Assembly (NCBI GenBank): GCA_049965775.1
Contig: JBMFVX010000010.1
Location: forward strand, 1-39,805
DNA from: JABEVB01 sp049965775
GTDB lineage: Bacteria; Planctomycetota; Phycisphaerae; WQYP01
Direction of reading: 5' to 3'
Length of the DNA stretch: 39,805 bases
Shown here: piece after piece, positions 33,100 through 39,805 of the stretch
Numbering within the stretch: the stretch's first letter is position 1
Layout: each line of letters opens with the position of its first letter
Notes under the pieces: model-generated
The model's input: only the letters and a program-made list of their open reading frames with translations
Databases searched by the model: none
Told to the model about the DNA's origin: nothing
Position numbers and translations under genes: made by a program

Positions 33100-33159
33100 G
33101 CTGCGGTGCAGCTTCTGTTGCCGCATCAGTTTCGTCGGCAGTTTCAGCTGCGGTGCAGC
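33100..33159. repeat. Duplicated 13-base hairpin motif
   Basis: GCTGCGGTGCAGC occurs twice as exact copies, at 33100-33112 and 33147-33159, 47 bases apart. Each is a near-palindrome able to form a five-pair stem with a three-base loop. They lie between the rnfC-like promoter and the MITE-like element and could be a regulator's paired site or a short repeat. Confidence 0.4.
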
Positions 33160-33175
33160 CTGCGTATGCAGGTTA

Positions 33176-33340
33176 GGGCCTGTAAAGAAATAACATGTAC
33201 TGATATGGCGCAGGAATTTTGGCCGTCGGCGAGGCGCGAGCGACGCGCATACCCCGCCTGGTGGGTCTGTAAGGAGCGAGTAACGAAGCCGGCGGCCAAA
33301 AGAACCAGCCAGATCGTACAGGTTATTTCTTTACGGGCCC
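33176..33340. mobile_element. MITE-like element with long imperfect inverted repeats
   Basis: The left end GGGCCTGTAAAGAAATAAC, read from 33176, matches the reverse complement of the right end (33340 leftward, GGGCCCGTAAAGAAATAAC) with one mismatch. Similarity continues through TGTAC, TGGC and TTTTGGCCGxCGGC, so nearly the whole 165 bases can fold into one hairpin. TTA flanks both ends (33173-33175 and 33341-33343), a possible 3-bp target duplication. It encodes no transposase, so it would be a non-autonomous derivative of an insertion sequence elsewhere in the genome. No second copy is seen in the window. Confidence 0.7.
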
Positions 33341-33375
33341 TTAATCGTCCGATTTTGCCAGCGTACGCGAGGGCA

Positions 33376-33403
33376 TTGCACAATTTGCGTTGTTCCGTAT
33401 CAT
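33376..33403 (+). promoter_or_regulatory. Candidate promoter of the sugar isomerase
   Basis: TTGCAC (33376-33381) and TATCAT (33398-33403) are separated by 16 bases. Transcription would start near 33410, giving a leader of about 95 bases. The element lies just downstream of the MITE-like sequence. Confidence 0.35.
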
Positions 33404-33505
33404 TAAGGCCTTGGGGGATCATGTACGTATTTCTGCGCAACGCAGCGAGCCGGTGTTGGTGCGCGCCTGCGTCGCAGAGGCAAATGTTTCTGTAAAGGAT
33501 TCTCC

Positions 33506-34969
33506 ATGAAAATTGGTATTCTCACTTTTGGCGATGGTCGTAAACGCGTTACGGAAGCTTCTACACCCGACTGCATGCGCTTTCAAAATGCCTTGAAGGA
33601 TTTTCTGCAGGCCAAAGGGCATAAAGTCGTGGCCGGCGATGCGGTGGTGTGGAATCATGCCACGGTGCAGAGCGAATGCGAGCGGCTTAATAAGGCCGGC
33701 GTTGAGGCGGTGGTGTTTAACTTTGCCATCTGGAGCTATCCGGACCTTACCGCACAGGCGGCCATCCGGTTCAGTTCGGACATCAGCATTATGATGTATG
33801 GCGTGCTTAACCCGTCCTATCCGGGCTGGGTGGCGTACTTTGCCAGCGCTGGCAGCATGACGGAAATTGGTCGGCCCTTTGCGCGGGCGCTTGGCGATCT
33901 GTCGGACCCGGCGGTGGTTGCGGCATTTGATGGCTGGCTTAACGATTCTAAACCCGCGCAGCGCAAGGCCGGCATTGCGGCTGCCAAAAAACTTCATGGC
34001 ATGCGCTACGGCCGCTTTGACGGCCCCTCCATGGGCATGTACACGGGCCATGTGGATGAAAGCCAATGGATGAGCCAGTTTGGCGTGCATGTGTATCATC
34101 GCGGGCAGCTTTGGTTTTGGGAGCTTGCCCAGCAGATCAAACGGCAGCGCGTACAAGCCGGCCTCGATTGGCTGGAAAAGTCTTGCGGCGAAATAAAATG
34201 GGACGGCAAGCGGCTTACGCGCGGCGCCAATGGCACGCTGGCCCGGCAGGTGCGTTTGTACCTTGCTCTTAAGGATTTCTGCCGCGACGAAGGCATTGAC
34301 TTCTGCGGCCTTACGGGCCAGCTCGACATGACCGAGCAGGCGCATATGTGCATTATGGATGTGCCCGAAGCGCTGCTTAACGACAATGCCGACTGGGAAG
34401 AGTCGCATAAAAAGCCGCTTATTTGTGCAACCGAATGCGACAGCAACGGCGCGTTGACCATGCAGCTTATGCACCTGATCAGCGGCACACCTGTGCTGTT
34501 TGCCGACATGCGGCACTACTTTGCCGATCATGATGTGTACGATCTGGTAAACTCCGGGCAGCATGCCCCATGGTTCAGCCGCCGCAGCAAAGACTATCGC
34601 AAAAACTGGGAGGCGGTGACGCTGTACCCCGCGATGGACTTTTACTTCAAGGCCGGCGGCGCGAGCGTACAATTTTATTCCGACCCGGCTGAATTAATTA
34701 CCTTGGGCCGCATTACCCGCAAGAAAGGGCAGTTTCAGATGCACCTGGTGCGGGCCAGTGTACCGGACCTGGGCTTTGACGTTATGGAGGGTCTTGCTCG
34801 CAAGACCACCTATACCTGGCCGCACATGTACGTGCGATTCAAGTGCCCGCCGGAGGCCATTGGACAGCATTATGTTTCGAACCATATTCACGGCATATTC
34901 GGCGACCATGTTGCATCGCTTACCGCTGCATGCGAACACCTTGGCATGGAAGTGACCGTGCTGGGATAG
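33506..34969 (+). CDS. L-fucose/L-arabinose isomerase family protein
   Basis: This 487-residue cytoplasmic enzyme belongs to the L-fucose/L-arabinose isomerase fold, which interconverts aldoses and ketoses with Mn2+. The metal ligands expected from FucI are present in order: ATECDSNGALTM (Glu310), LFADMRHY (Asp334) and SNHIHG (His462). The length is between that of AraA (about 500) and FucI (about 590). The true substrate is unknown, as many planctomycete and firmicute homologues are uncharacterised. AAAGGA lies six bases before the ATG. No kinase or aldolase gene is adjacent, so it is not in a recognisable sugar operon. A MITE-like element precedes its promoter. Confidence 0.88.
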   Translation: MKIGILTFGDGRKRVTEASTPDCMRFQNALKDFLQAKGHKVVAGDAVVWNHATVQSECERLNKAGVEAVVFNFAIWSYPDLTAQAAIRFSSDISIMMYGVLNPSYPGWVAYFASAGSMTEIGRPFARALGDLSDPAVVAAFDGWLNDSKPAQRKAGIAAAKKLHGMRYGRFDGPSMGMYTGHVDESQWMSQFGVHVYHRGQLWFWELAQQIKRQRVQAGLDWLEKSCGEIKWDGKRLTRGANGTLARQVRLYLALKDFCRDEGIDFCGLTGQLDMTEQAHMCIMDVPEALLNDNADWEESHKKPLICATECDSNGALTMQLMHLISGTPVLFADMRHYFADHDVYDLVNSGQHAPWFSRRSKDYRKNWEAVTLYPAMDFYFKAGGASVQFYSDPAELITLGRITRKKGQFQMHLVRASVPDLGFDVMEGLARKTTYTWPHMYVRFKCPPEAIGQHYVSNHIHGIFGDHVASLTAACEHLGMEVTVLG

Positions 34970-35075
34970 CCGGCACGAGCGATAGGCCTCTGCCAATGGG
35001 TGACGCGCGGGCATGCTGTTATACTGCAACCCAACCGTGCAATTGCTGCGCGGTGACTTGATCGGAGTTGCGGTC

Positions 35076-35483
35076 TTGCCAAGCAGGTTCATTGATTCGG
35101 TCCCGTTGATGCTTACGAGGTCGTATGTGTCGGGCTATATATGGCAGCTTATGCCAGAGGCCGATACGGACGACTTGGCCGCAGGTATCGGCGGGGCGAC
35201 GCTGGTGGGCGTGTTGCCCAATGGTTCGGTGCTGATTGCCACCGCTGAGCCAAAACCGCCGCAACTGCGGGGCACAGTGCAGCCCTGGTCGCTGCAACTT
35301 TTTAATGATGAAGCACAGACCGTTCCACTGGCATTTATTGCCGACGATGGGCGCTACGTTCAGCTTGAGAGTTTTAACGCTTCGCTGGATGGCGAAACGG
35401 ATGTTGCCGCGGCCGGGCAGCCGCCGTTGTGCAAATTTTTGGTTGCCCAGACGAACAGTCAAACGCATGTCTGTGATGATTAG
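35076..35483 (+). CDS. Hypothetical protein
   Basis: I do not recognise this protein. It is about 135 residues, mostly beta-prone, with GYIWQLMPEADTDDLAAG near the start and LFNDEAQTVPLAFIADDGRY in the middle, soluble and without a signal peptide. An ATG at 35013 is in frame but has no ribosome binding site; a TTG at 35076 has GGAG at 35064-35067 eight bases upstream and is my tentative start, with an ATG at 35109 another option. It follows the isomerase by about 100 bases on the same strand. Composition is coding-like, but it could be a lineage-specific gene. Confidence 0.55.
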   Translation: MPSRFIDSVPLMLTRSYVSGYIWQLMPEADTDDLAAGIGGATLVGVLPNGSVLIATAEPKPPQLRGTVQPWSLQLFNDEAQTVPLAFIADDGRYVQLESFNASLDGETDVAAAGQPPLCKFLVAQTNSQTHVCDD

Positions 35484-35573
35484 CCTTACAATGTCGGGCG
35501 GGTTGAGGCTTTGTGAAGTCGGGGATGTCGGGCCGGCCTGAAGAAATACGGGAGCAATAAATGCGGGGTATAT

Positions 35574-35897
35574 ATGCAACGTGAAGAGCCAGATGGTGTG
35601 GTGATATCCTGCGATTTCTGCGGGACGGATTGGGACGGCGAAGCCGCAATGGTGGAGGGGCATCACGGCTCGGTGATTTGTCTGGAATGTCTGAAAAAGG
35701 CGCTGGCGGAAGCTGCGCCCGGCGAAGGAAAATATAAATGCACGCTTTGCCTGCGGTTTAACATTCCGCCGGCAATGCCGCGGTGGAGCCATGCGGCCCG
35801 GCCGCAGGCGCTGGTATGCCAGGACTGCCTGCATCAGGCGGCCAAGGCGATGAGCAAGGCCCCGCATGTGGACTGGCAATGGGAAAAACCGGCTTGA
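35574..35897 (+). CDS. Small protein with two zinc fingers
   Basis: The 107-residue product has four Cys pairs: CDFC (13-16), CLEC (36-39), CTLC (56-59) and CQDC (82-85), forming two zinc-binding knuckles, plus His pairs near 30. It resembles small uncharacterised zinc-ribbon proteins that may bind nucleic acid or partners; no named family is recognised. An overlapping seven-codon frame starts at ATG 35561, with a better Shine-Dalgarno (GGGAG at 35550-35554), and stops within this gene's first codons, so translation may be coupled. It ends five bases before the convergent pseudouridine synthase gene. Confidence 0.7.
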   Translation: MQREEPDGVVISCDFCGTDWDGEAAMVEGHHGSVICLECLKKALAEAAPGEGKYKCTLCLRFNIPPAMPRWSHAARPQALVCQDCLHQAAKAMSKAPHVDWQWEKPA

Positions 35898-35902
35898 TCG
35901 CA

Positions 35903-36661
35903 TTACGTCGGAGTAGCAGCCTTCAGGCCGAGCCTTCGGGCGTAGCTGGCAAGGTCGGGGGGGAAAGGTGAGTCAATCTTCATCCATTTGTTCAACACCG
36001 GGTGTTTAAATCCAAGATGCGCCGCGTGAAGGCACAGCCGCGGTGGTTTGGGCAGGGCCGCGGCTAGAGGCAGTGTGTAGAGGTTATCGCCAAGCACGGG
36101 AGTGCCTAAAAACAGCATGTGGGCGCGAATTTGATGCAGGCGACCGGTTTTGATGTTGACCCGCATAAGCGAAGCCTTGCCGGAGAGAGCGGTTTCCAGG
36201 GTATGGTACGCTGAAATTGCCTCACGGCCGCTGCGCGAAACAATGACCTTTTTTACATCGGCGATGGTTTCTTTGAGTCGCGCCTGAACCACCCCCTGGG
36301 CGGGCTTGGGGCGGCCGGCGACTAGGGCGAGATAGTACTTTTCAATTTTGCGTTCTTCAAAATCGCGTCGAAGCTGGTCGTAAGCGCCGGGCTTGAGCGC
36401 TACAAGCAGCAGGCCGCTGGTATCGCGGTCGAGCCGGTGCAGCAGGCCAAAATCGCGGCCGACTCCCAGGTTGTGCAGCCATTTGCCGTACTTGAAGAAC
36501 AGGCCGTTAAGCAGCGAGTCTATGCTGTGCCCCTTACCGGGCTGCGTTACAACGCCTGGAGGTTTATTAACCACGAGTAGATGCTCATCTTCATAGATGA
36601 TGGAAAATGGCACATCGGCGCTGGCGCGAATGGCAAGCTTTTGGGCAGGTGCATCTTCCAT
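35903..36661 (-). CDS. RluA-family pseudouridine synthase
   Basis: The enzyme isomerises uridine to pseudouridine in rRNA or tRNA. The 252-residue product contains the catalytic HRLDRDTSG motif at 75-83 (Asp78), the DEHLLVVNKPPGVVTQPG motif I, YYLALVAGRP and TGRLHQIRAHMLFLGTPVLGD, all of the RluA/RluD family. It lacks the N-terminal S4 domain of RluC/RluD, so the exact target is uncertain. The frame continues to 36721, but the ATG at 36661 follows the trxB stop and gives a normal start. It is the second gene in the trxB transcript. Confidence 0.92.
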   Translation of the reverse strand: MEDAPAQKLAIRASADVPFSIIYEDEHLLVVNKPPGVVTQPGKGHSIDSLLNGLFFKYGKWLHNLGVGRDFGLLHRLDRDTSGLLLVALKPGAYDQLRRDFEERKIEKYYLALVAGRPKPAQGVVQARLKETIADVKKVIVSRSGREAISAYHTLETALSGKASLMRVNIKTGRLHQIRAHMLFLGTPVLGDNLYTLPLAAALPKPPRLCLHAAHLGFKHPVLNKWMKIDSPFPPDLASYARRLGLKAATPT

Positions 36662-36693
36662 CGGGCAATCCAGAGAGTGTGTGTTGATGGCAA

Positions 36694-37683
36694 TTAGTGT
36701 ACGCCTTGCTCGGCCAGCCACCGCTCGGCATCGAGAGCGGCTTTGCAGCCCATGCCGGCGGCGGTTATAGCCTGGCGATAGACGGAGTCGGCACAGTCGC
36801 CGCCCACAAATACGCCCGGCACGTTTGTAACCGAGCGAAAGCCATCCTTCAGGACGACATATTTTTTGTCGTTCAATTCAATTTGGCCTTCTAAGAAGGC
36901 TGTGTTGGGCGTGTGGCCGATGGCCGAAAACATGCCCCGGCAGGTGACGGTGCTTTGGGCCTGCGTTTTAATGTTGCGCACCCGCACGCCTGTAACACCT
37001 TCGGTTTCAGTGCCGAGCACCTCTTCCACAACGCTGTCCCAGACGGGCTTTATTTTGGGATTGCTTAAAGCGCGGTCGGCCATGATTTTGCTTGCACGAA
37101 GCGTGTCGCGCCGATGAATGAGATACACCTGCGTGGCAAACTTGGAGAGGTAGGTCGCTTCTTCAACGGCCGTGTCGCCGCCGCCGACAACCACCAGCGG
37201 TTGATTGCGAAATCGGGGCAGAGCACCATCGCAAACGGCACAGGCCGAAACGCCGTTGTTTTCAAACCGCTGTTCGCTCTCAAGTCCCAGGTAATTGGCC
37301 CGGGCGCCGGTGCATACCAGAATGGTATGTGTTTTAACTTCGGTTTCAGGATCGCCATTGAGTTCGTTCACCCACCACACGCTAAAGGGGCGCGTCTTGA
37401 CGTTTATGCGGGTGACAAAACCATTCACCACGCGCGTGCCGAAATGCTCGGCCTGCTGCTGCATGATGGCCATCATTTTCTGGCCGCCGATGCCATGCTC
37501 GAAGCCGGGGTAGTTTTCAACCTCGGTGGTGAGCATGAGTTGGCCGCCGGGCATGCGGTCGCGGTTGAGGCCGTCGCCGGCGAGCACGAGCGGTTGGAGG
37601 TTAGCGCGGGCGGCGTAAATGGCGGCGGTCCAGCCGGCGGGGCCGGAGCCGATGATGATGGTTTTTTCAATTTTATCTGTCAT
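36694..37683 (-). CDS. trxB: Thioredoxin reductase TrxB
   Basis: This cytoplasmic flavoprotein reduces thioredoxin with NADPH. The 329-residue protein has the FAD motif IIIGSGPAGWTAAIYAAR (9-26), the redox-active CAVC at 148-151 (CATC in E. coli), the NADPH motif VVVGGGDTAVEEA (164-176) with HRRDTLRASK, and GVFVGGDCADSVYRQAITAAG near the C terminus. AAGGGA precedes the ATG. It is followed by the pseudouridine synthase gene and separated from the ABC gene upstream by a terminator-like palindrome. No thioredoxin gene is in the window. Confidence 0.97.
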   Translation of the reverse strand: MTDKIEKTIIIGSGPAGWTAAIYAARANLQPLVLAGDGLNRDRMPGGQLMLTTEVENYPGFEHGIGGQKMMAIMQQQAEHFGTRVVNGFVTRINVKTRPFSVWWVNELNGDPETEVKTHTILVCTGARANYLGLESEQRFENNGVSACAVCDGALPRFRNQPLVVVGGGDTAVEEATYLSKFATQVYLIHRRDTLRASKIMADRALSNPKIKPVWDSVVEEVLGTETEGVTGVRVRNIKTQAQSTVTCRGMFSAIGHTPNTAFLEGQIELNDKKYVVLKDGFRSVTNVPGVFVGGDCADSVYRQAITAAGMGCKAALDAERWLAEQGVH

Positions 37684-37715
37684 GGTTATTTCCCTTGCGG
37701 AGTTAGGCCTTTCCT

Positions 37716-37748
37716 AAAAAATAGCGAACCTCGCTCAATTGAGCGAGG
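37716..37748 (-). terminator. Intrinsic terminator after the ABC ATPase gene
   Basis: CCTCGCTCAATTGAGCGAGG (37729-37748) is a perfect 20-base palindrome directly after the ABC gene stop. Read on the minus strand it is followed by seven bases and then a run of six T residues (37716-37721 as A on the plus strand). The stem can extend with ATAG/CTAT beyond a bulge. It should separate the ABC transcript from trxB. Confidence 0.6.
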
Positions 37749-38564
37749 CTATGGCGAAGTCAGTTTAACACTATAGCGCAAACCGGTAAACACTGGATGC
37801 ATCGGCCATTGATAAGCTTTCGTTAAGTTTTCGTGAGTGAGCACGGTCGGCGGCGGGCCTTGGGCGACACTGCGGCCGTCGTGGCCGAGCAGCAGTATAT
37901 GGCTTGTGGCCGGGGGCAGGTCTTCGAGGTGATGCGTTACCATCACCATGGCCGGTGGATTGGCTTGGCCGTGCAAGGCGTCCAGTGCGGCCAGCAGGCG
38001 TTCGCGCGCCGGTACGTCAAGCCCGGAGGTTGGCTCATCAAGCAGCAGCAGTTCGGGAGAATGAACCACTGCTCGCGCCAGCAGTACGCGCATGCGCTCA
38101 CCGGTAGACAGCGTAAGGTAGCGGCGGTTGGCCAGAGCCTGCAGGCCGGCTGCGGCCAGGGCGGCGTCGGTTTGGGCAAGCTGCTCTGGCGTGGGATGGG
38201 CATAGGCTATTGTCAGCGAGCCAAAAAAGCCGGTGCAAACCACCTCGCGAGCGGTGATGCTTTTATCAAACGGATAAATGCTGACCGCTTCGACGAGTGA
38301 GAGCTTCTGCCGCAGTTCGGCCAATGGATATTCGCCGAGCCGATGGCCAAACAGGTCAATACTGCCGCGCGATGGCCACAGATAACCCGCCGCCAGGCGA
38401 AGCAGGGTTGATTTACCGCAGCCATTTGGCCCAAGGATTGCAGCACATTGACCGGGAGCGAGGCTCCAATTGACATTATCCAAAATGCGGCTGCCGCCGC
38501 GATCAAAGCCGACGGCGTTCATGGCAATGACGGCTGGGCTTGAGTTGGGAGTTGGAGTGGGCAT
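37749..38564 (-). CDS. ABC transporter-type ATPase (no partner nearby)
   Basis: The 271-residue cytoplasmic ATP-binding subunit has Walker A GPNGCGKST (44-52), Q-loop LSLVEAVSIY, signature LSTGERMRVLLARA, Walker B LLLLDEPTSGLD and the H-loop VMVTHHLEDLPP. The LSTGE signature and the lack of an adjacent permease or binding protein suggest either an energiser working with distant subunits or a ModF/YlmA-like protein of unclear role. It starts at an ATG with only a weak ribosome binding site. It is downstream of folD by 61 bases, same strand, and ends at a terminator. Confidence 0.85.
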   Translation of the reverse strand: MPTPTPNSSPAVIAMNAVGFDRGGSRILDNVNWSLAPGQCAAILGPNGCGKSTLLRLAAGYLWPSRGSIDLFGHRLGEYPLAELRQKLSLVEAVSIYPFDKSITAREVVCTGFFGSLTIAYAHPTPEQLAQTDAALAAAGLQALANRRYLTLSTGERMRVLLARAVVHSPELLLLDEPTSGLDVPARERLLAALDALHGQANPPAMVMVTHHLEDLPPATSHILLLGHDGRSVAQGPPPTVLTHENLTKAYQWPMHPVFTGLRYSVKLTSP

Positions 38565-38625
38565 GCGTTGCGGGGGTCCTGTTTTAGTTGATTTGGCTTT
38601 ATGGAGTTATTGCTGGGCGGCTTAA

Positions 38626-39540
38626 TTAAAACGGCTTCTCGATGCCATGAACCAGTTTGGCGGCTCGCACGGTGTTGCGTAGAAGCATGGCAACGGTAAC
38701 CGGCCCAACGCCGCCGGGCACCGGCGAAAGCCAACCTGCCAGCGGCGATACGGAGGCGAAATCTACATCGCCGACGGTGCGATCTATCATGCGGCCATCG
38801 AGACCGGGAACTTGAATACGGTTGATGCCGACATCTATGACCATAGCCCCCGGCTTAATGTGCTGGCTGGTGATGAGGCCCGGTTTGCCCACAGCCACCA
38901 CCACAATATCCGCTTTGCGGCTGTGGCTTGGCAGGTCACGCGTATGAATGTGGCACAGCGTGACGGTGGCCTGCATTTCTGTCAGCAGCAGGGCGGTGGG
39001 TTTGCCGGCAATGCGGCTGGCGCCCACGACCACAACTTCTTTGCCGGTCAGTGAGACGCCGGTGCTGGCAATCATTTCAACCACGGCGGCGGCGGTGCAG
39101 GGGGCAATAATAGAATGGCCATAAACAACATGACCGATGTTGGCGGGGTTGACGCCTTCGACATCTTTAATGACATCAATGCCATACTGCGTTTCTTGTG
39201 TGTTGAGGTGGGGCGGCAGCGGCAGTTGAACCATGATGCCCGTAACGCTGTGATCGGCTGCAAGGCCTTGCAGGACGGCGTTAAGCTGCGGTTGGCTGAT
39301 ATCCTCAGTCAGTTCGCGCAGGGTGTAACCAATGCCCAGCTCGCGACAGGTTTTGGCCTGGTTGCCGGCGTAAACGCGGGCGGCTGGCGAGTTGCCCACC
39401 AGTACGGTGACCAACTGAATTGGCTTGCCGGCTGCGGTAAGCGAGCCAACCTCCAGGGCAACGTTCTGGCGGATACGTGCGGCAATGGCTTTGCCATCCA
39501 GGAGCTTGGCGTGCGGGGTGGTAAGAACGCTTTCAGGCAT
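38626..39540 (-). CDS. folD: Methylenetetrahydrofolate dehydrogenase/cyclohydrolase FolD
   Basis: FolD oxidises 5,10-methylene-THF to methenyl-THF and hydrolyses it to 10-formyl-THF for one-carbon metabolism. The 304-residue protein shows NSPAARVYAGNQAKTCRELGI (split; with YxxxK active site Tyr-Lys), GIMVQLPLPPHLN, the VVVGASRIAGKPTALLL NADP-binding motif (Ala in place of the usual Ser-Arg-Ile-Val), and GDVDFASV...LSPVPGGVGPVTVAMLL. An ATG-less extension to 39588 is rejected: GGAG lies five bases before the ATG at 39540. A consensus -10 lies 59 bases upstream. It is followed by the ABC ATPase gene. Confidence 0.96.
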   Translation of the reverse strand: MPESVLTTPHAKLLDGKAIAARIRQNVALEVGSLTAAGKPIQLVTVLVGNSPAARVYAGNQAKTCRELGIGYTLRELTEDISQPQLNAVLQGLAADHSVTGIMVQLPLPPHLNTQETQYGIDVIKDVEGVNPANIGHVVYGHSIIAPCTAAAVVEMIASTGVSLTGKEVVVVGASRIAGKPTALLLTEMQATVTLCHIHTRDLPSHSRKADIVVVAVGKPGLITSQHIKPGAMVIDVGINRIQVPGLDGRMIDRTVGDVDFASVSPLAGWLSPVPGGVGPVTVAMLLRNTVRAAKLVHGIEKPF

Positions 39541-39598
39541 ATTGGCTCCGTATTGGCCGAGTGGCAAACAAGCCACCTCATTTGGCAACAGACTAATA

Positions 39599-39604
39599 AT
39601 TATA
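39599..39604 (-). promoter_or_regulatory. -10 box of the folD promoter
   Basis: Read on the minus strand the sequence is a perfect TATAAT. No clear -35 hexamer is present at 16-18 bases. Transcription would start near 39592, giving a leader of about 50 bases before folD. Confidence 0.45.
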
Positions 39605-39699
39605 ACGCGCTTTGGCGTCGTCGGCCCGGCATGAATGAAGTATTGGCTTAAGAGGGGGCTGCCAATTTTTCCGGGTGGTCAGCCGGCTGCGCCGGTAAC

Positions 39700-39716
39700 G
39701 CAGACATCTTGTCTGC
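39700..39716. repeat. Short perfect hairpin near the right edge
   Basis: GCAGACA (39700-39706) pairs with TGTCTGC (39710-39716) across a TCT loop; a second small stem CCGG/CCGG lies just before it. There is no T tract. It resembles short intergenic palindromic repeats and could also be the terminator of a gene beyond the window. The last 200 bases hold no gene that I can see. Confidence 0.4.
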
Positions 39717-39805
39717 ATCGGCTAGTGCTCTGTCACACCCAAAAATTAGGATTGATTGGTCGCAAACGCCCCAGCTGCAAGGAGCCAGCGGCGAAAACCG
39801 GGTCT

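Noticed and set aside
33419..34672. 417-codon open frame antisense to the sugar isomerase
   Set aside because: It lies fully opposite a gene with conserved isomerase metal ligands; its translation is His/Ala-rich without motifs, as expected from the complementary strand of a GC-rich gene.
35019..35903. 294-codon minus-strand frame opposite two small plus-strand genes
   Set aside because: Considered because the plus-strand genes here are weak, but its Arg/His/Pro-rich translation has no motif, while the plus strand shows four CxxC zinc pairs in one of the genes.
1..39805. CRISPR array, prophage, toxin-antitoxin pair or defence island
   Set aside because: No regularly spaced direct repeats, integrase, phage structural gene, or small antitoxin-toxin gene pair was found on either strand.

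Overview
This 39.8 kb window is a gene-dense, roughly 58-60 % GC bacterial chromosome segment with no phage, plasmid or CRISPR signal. It most resembles a Planctomycetota genome, probably of the Phycisphaerae side. The reasons are a type III glutamine synthetase, a ubiE/ubiX/ubiA-type menaquinone cluster, an mraZ-rsmH pair that is not followed by ftsL, ftsI or mur genes, several GT-C membrane proteins, and many small proteins with zinc ribbons. This placement is inference, because the window has no rRNA or other phylogenetic marker.

Layout. Positions 1-966 are a long leader without a convincing gene, upstream of glnN (967-3159), which ends at a strong intrinsic terminator. Two SAM-dependent methyltransferase-like genes follow (3324-4723). 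A long minus-strand block (5028-14197) then carries a NERD/UvrD-like helicase, a site-2-type M50 protease with zinc ribbons, an acyl desaturase, two tandem paralogous secreted or anchored proteins of unknown function, a GT-C-like membrane protein and a DUF4870-like protein. From 14478 the plus strand runs to 29596: a GT39-like glycosyltransferase; ubiE/menG, a small Cys-rich protein, ubiX and a ubiA-type prenyltransferase (probably late menaquinone synthesis); mraZ, rsmH and a LysM protein; pdxJ, dapA, a DoxX-like gene and a zinc-ribbon membrane protein; tRNA-Cys; then aroB, dprA and a Nudix hydrolase. A minus-strand group (29646-32985) encodes a CHAD protein and an RnfC-like/RnfD-like pair. 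A sugar isomerase and two small proteins (33506-35897, plus) follow, and then rluA-type pseudouridine synthase, trxB, an ABC ATPase and folD on the minus strand.

Most genes are housekeeping. The parts that deserve attention are these. (1) An RnfC-like/RnfD-like operon stands alone, without rnfABGE beside it. Its two [4Fe-4S] motifs are intact but the glycine-rich nucleotide/FMN loop and the flavinylation motif look degenerate. (2) A four-fold GTGG repeat with exact 10-bp period overlaps a promoter just upstream of mraZ, fits a MraZ operator and moves the mraZ start. (3) The roughly 430-nt mraZ-rsmH interval is strongly structured and could hold an undescribed RNA or attenuator. (4) A 165-bp MITE-like element with long imperfect inverted repeats lies between the divergent rnf-like and isomerase genes. 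(5) Two adjacent proteins are diverged tandem paralogues of unknown function. No complete new multi-gene defence or metabolic system is evident; the rnfCD-like pair and the mraZ-rsmH RNA region are the best candidates for novelty.
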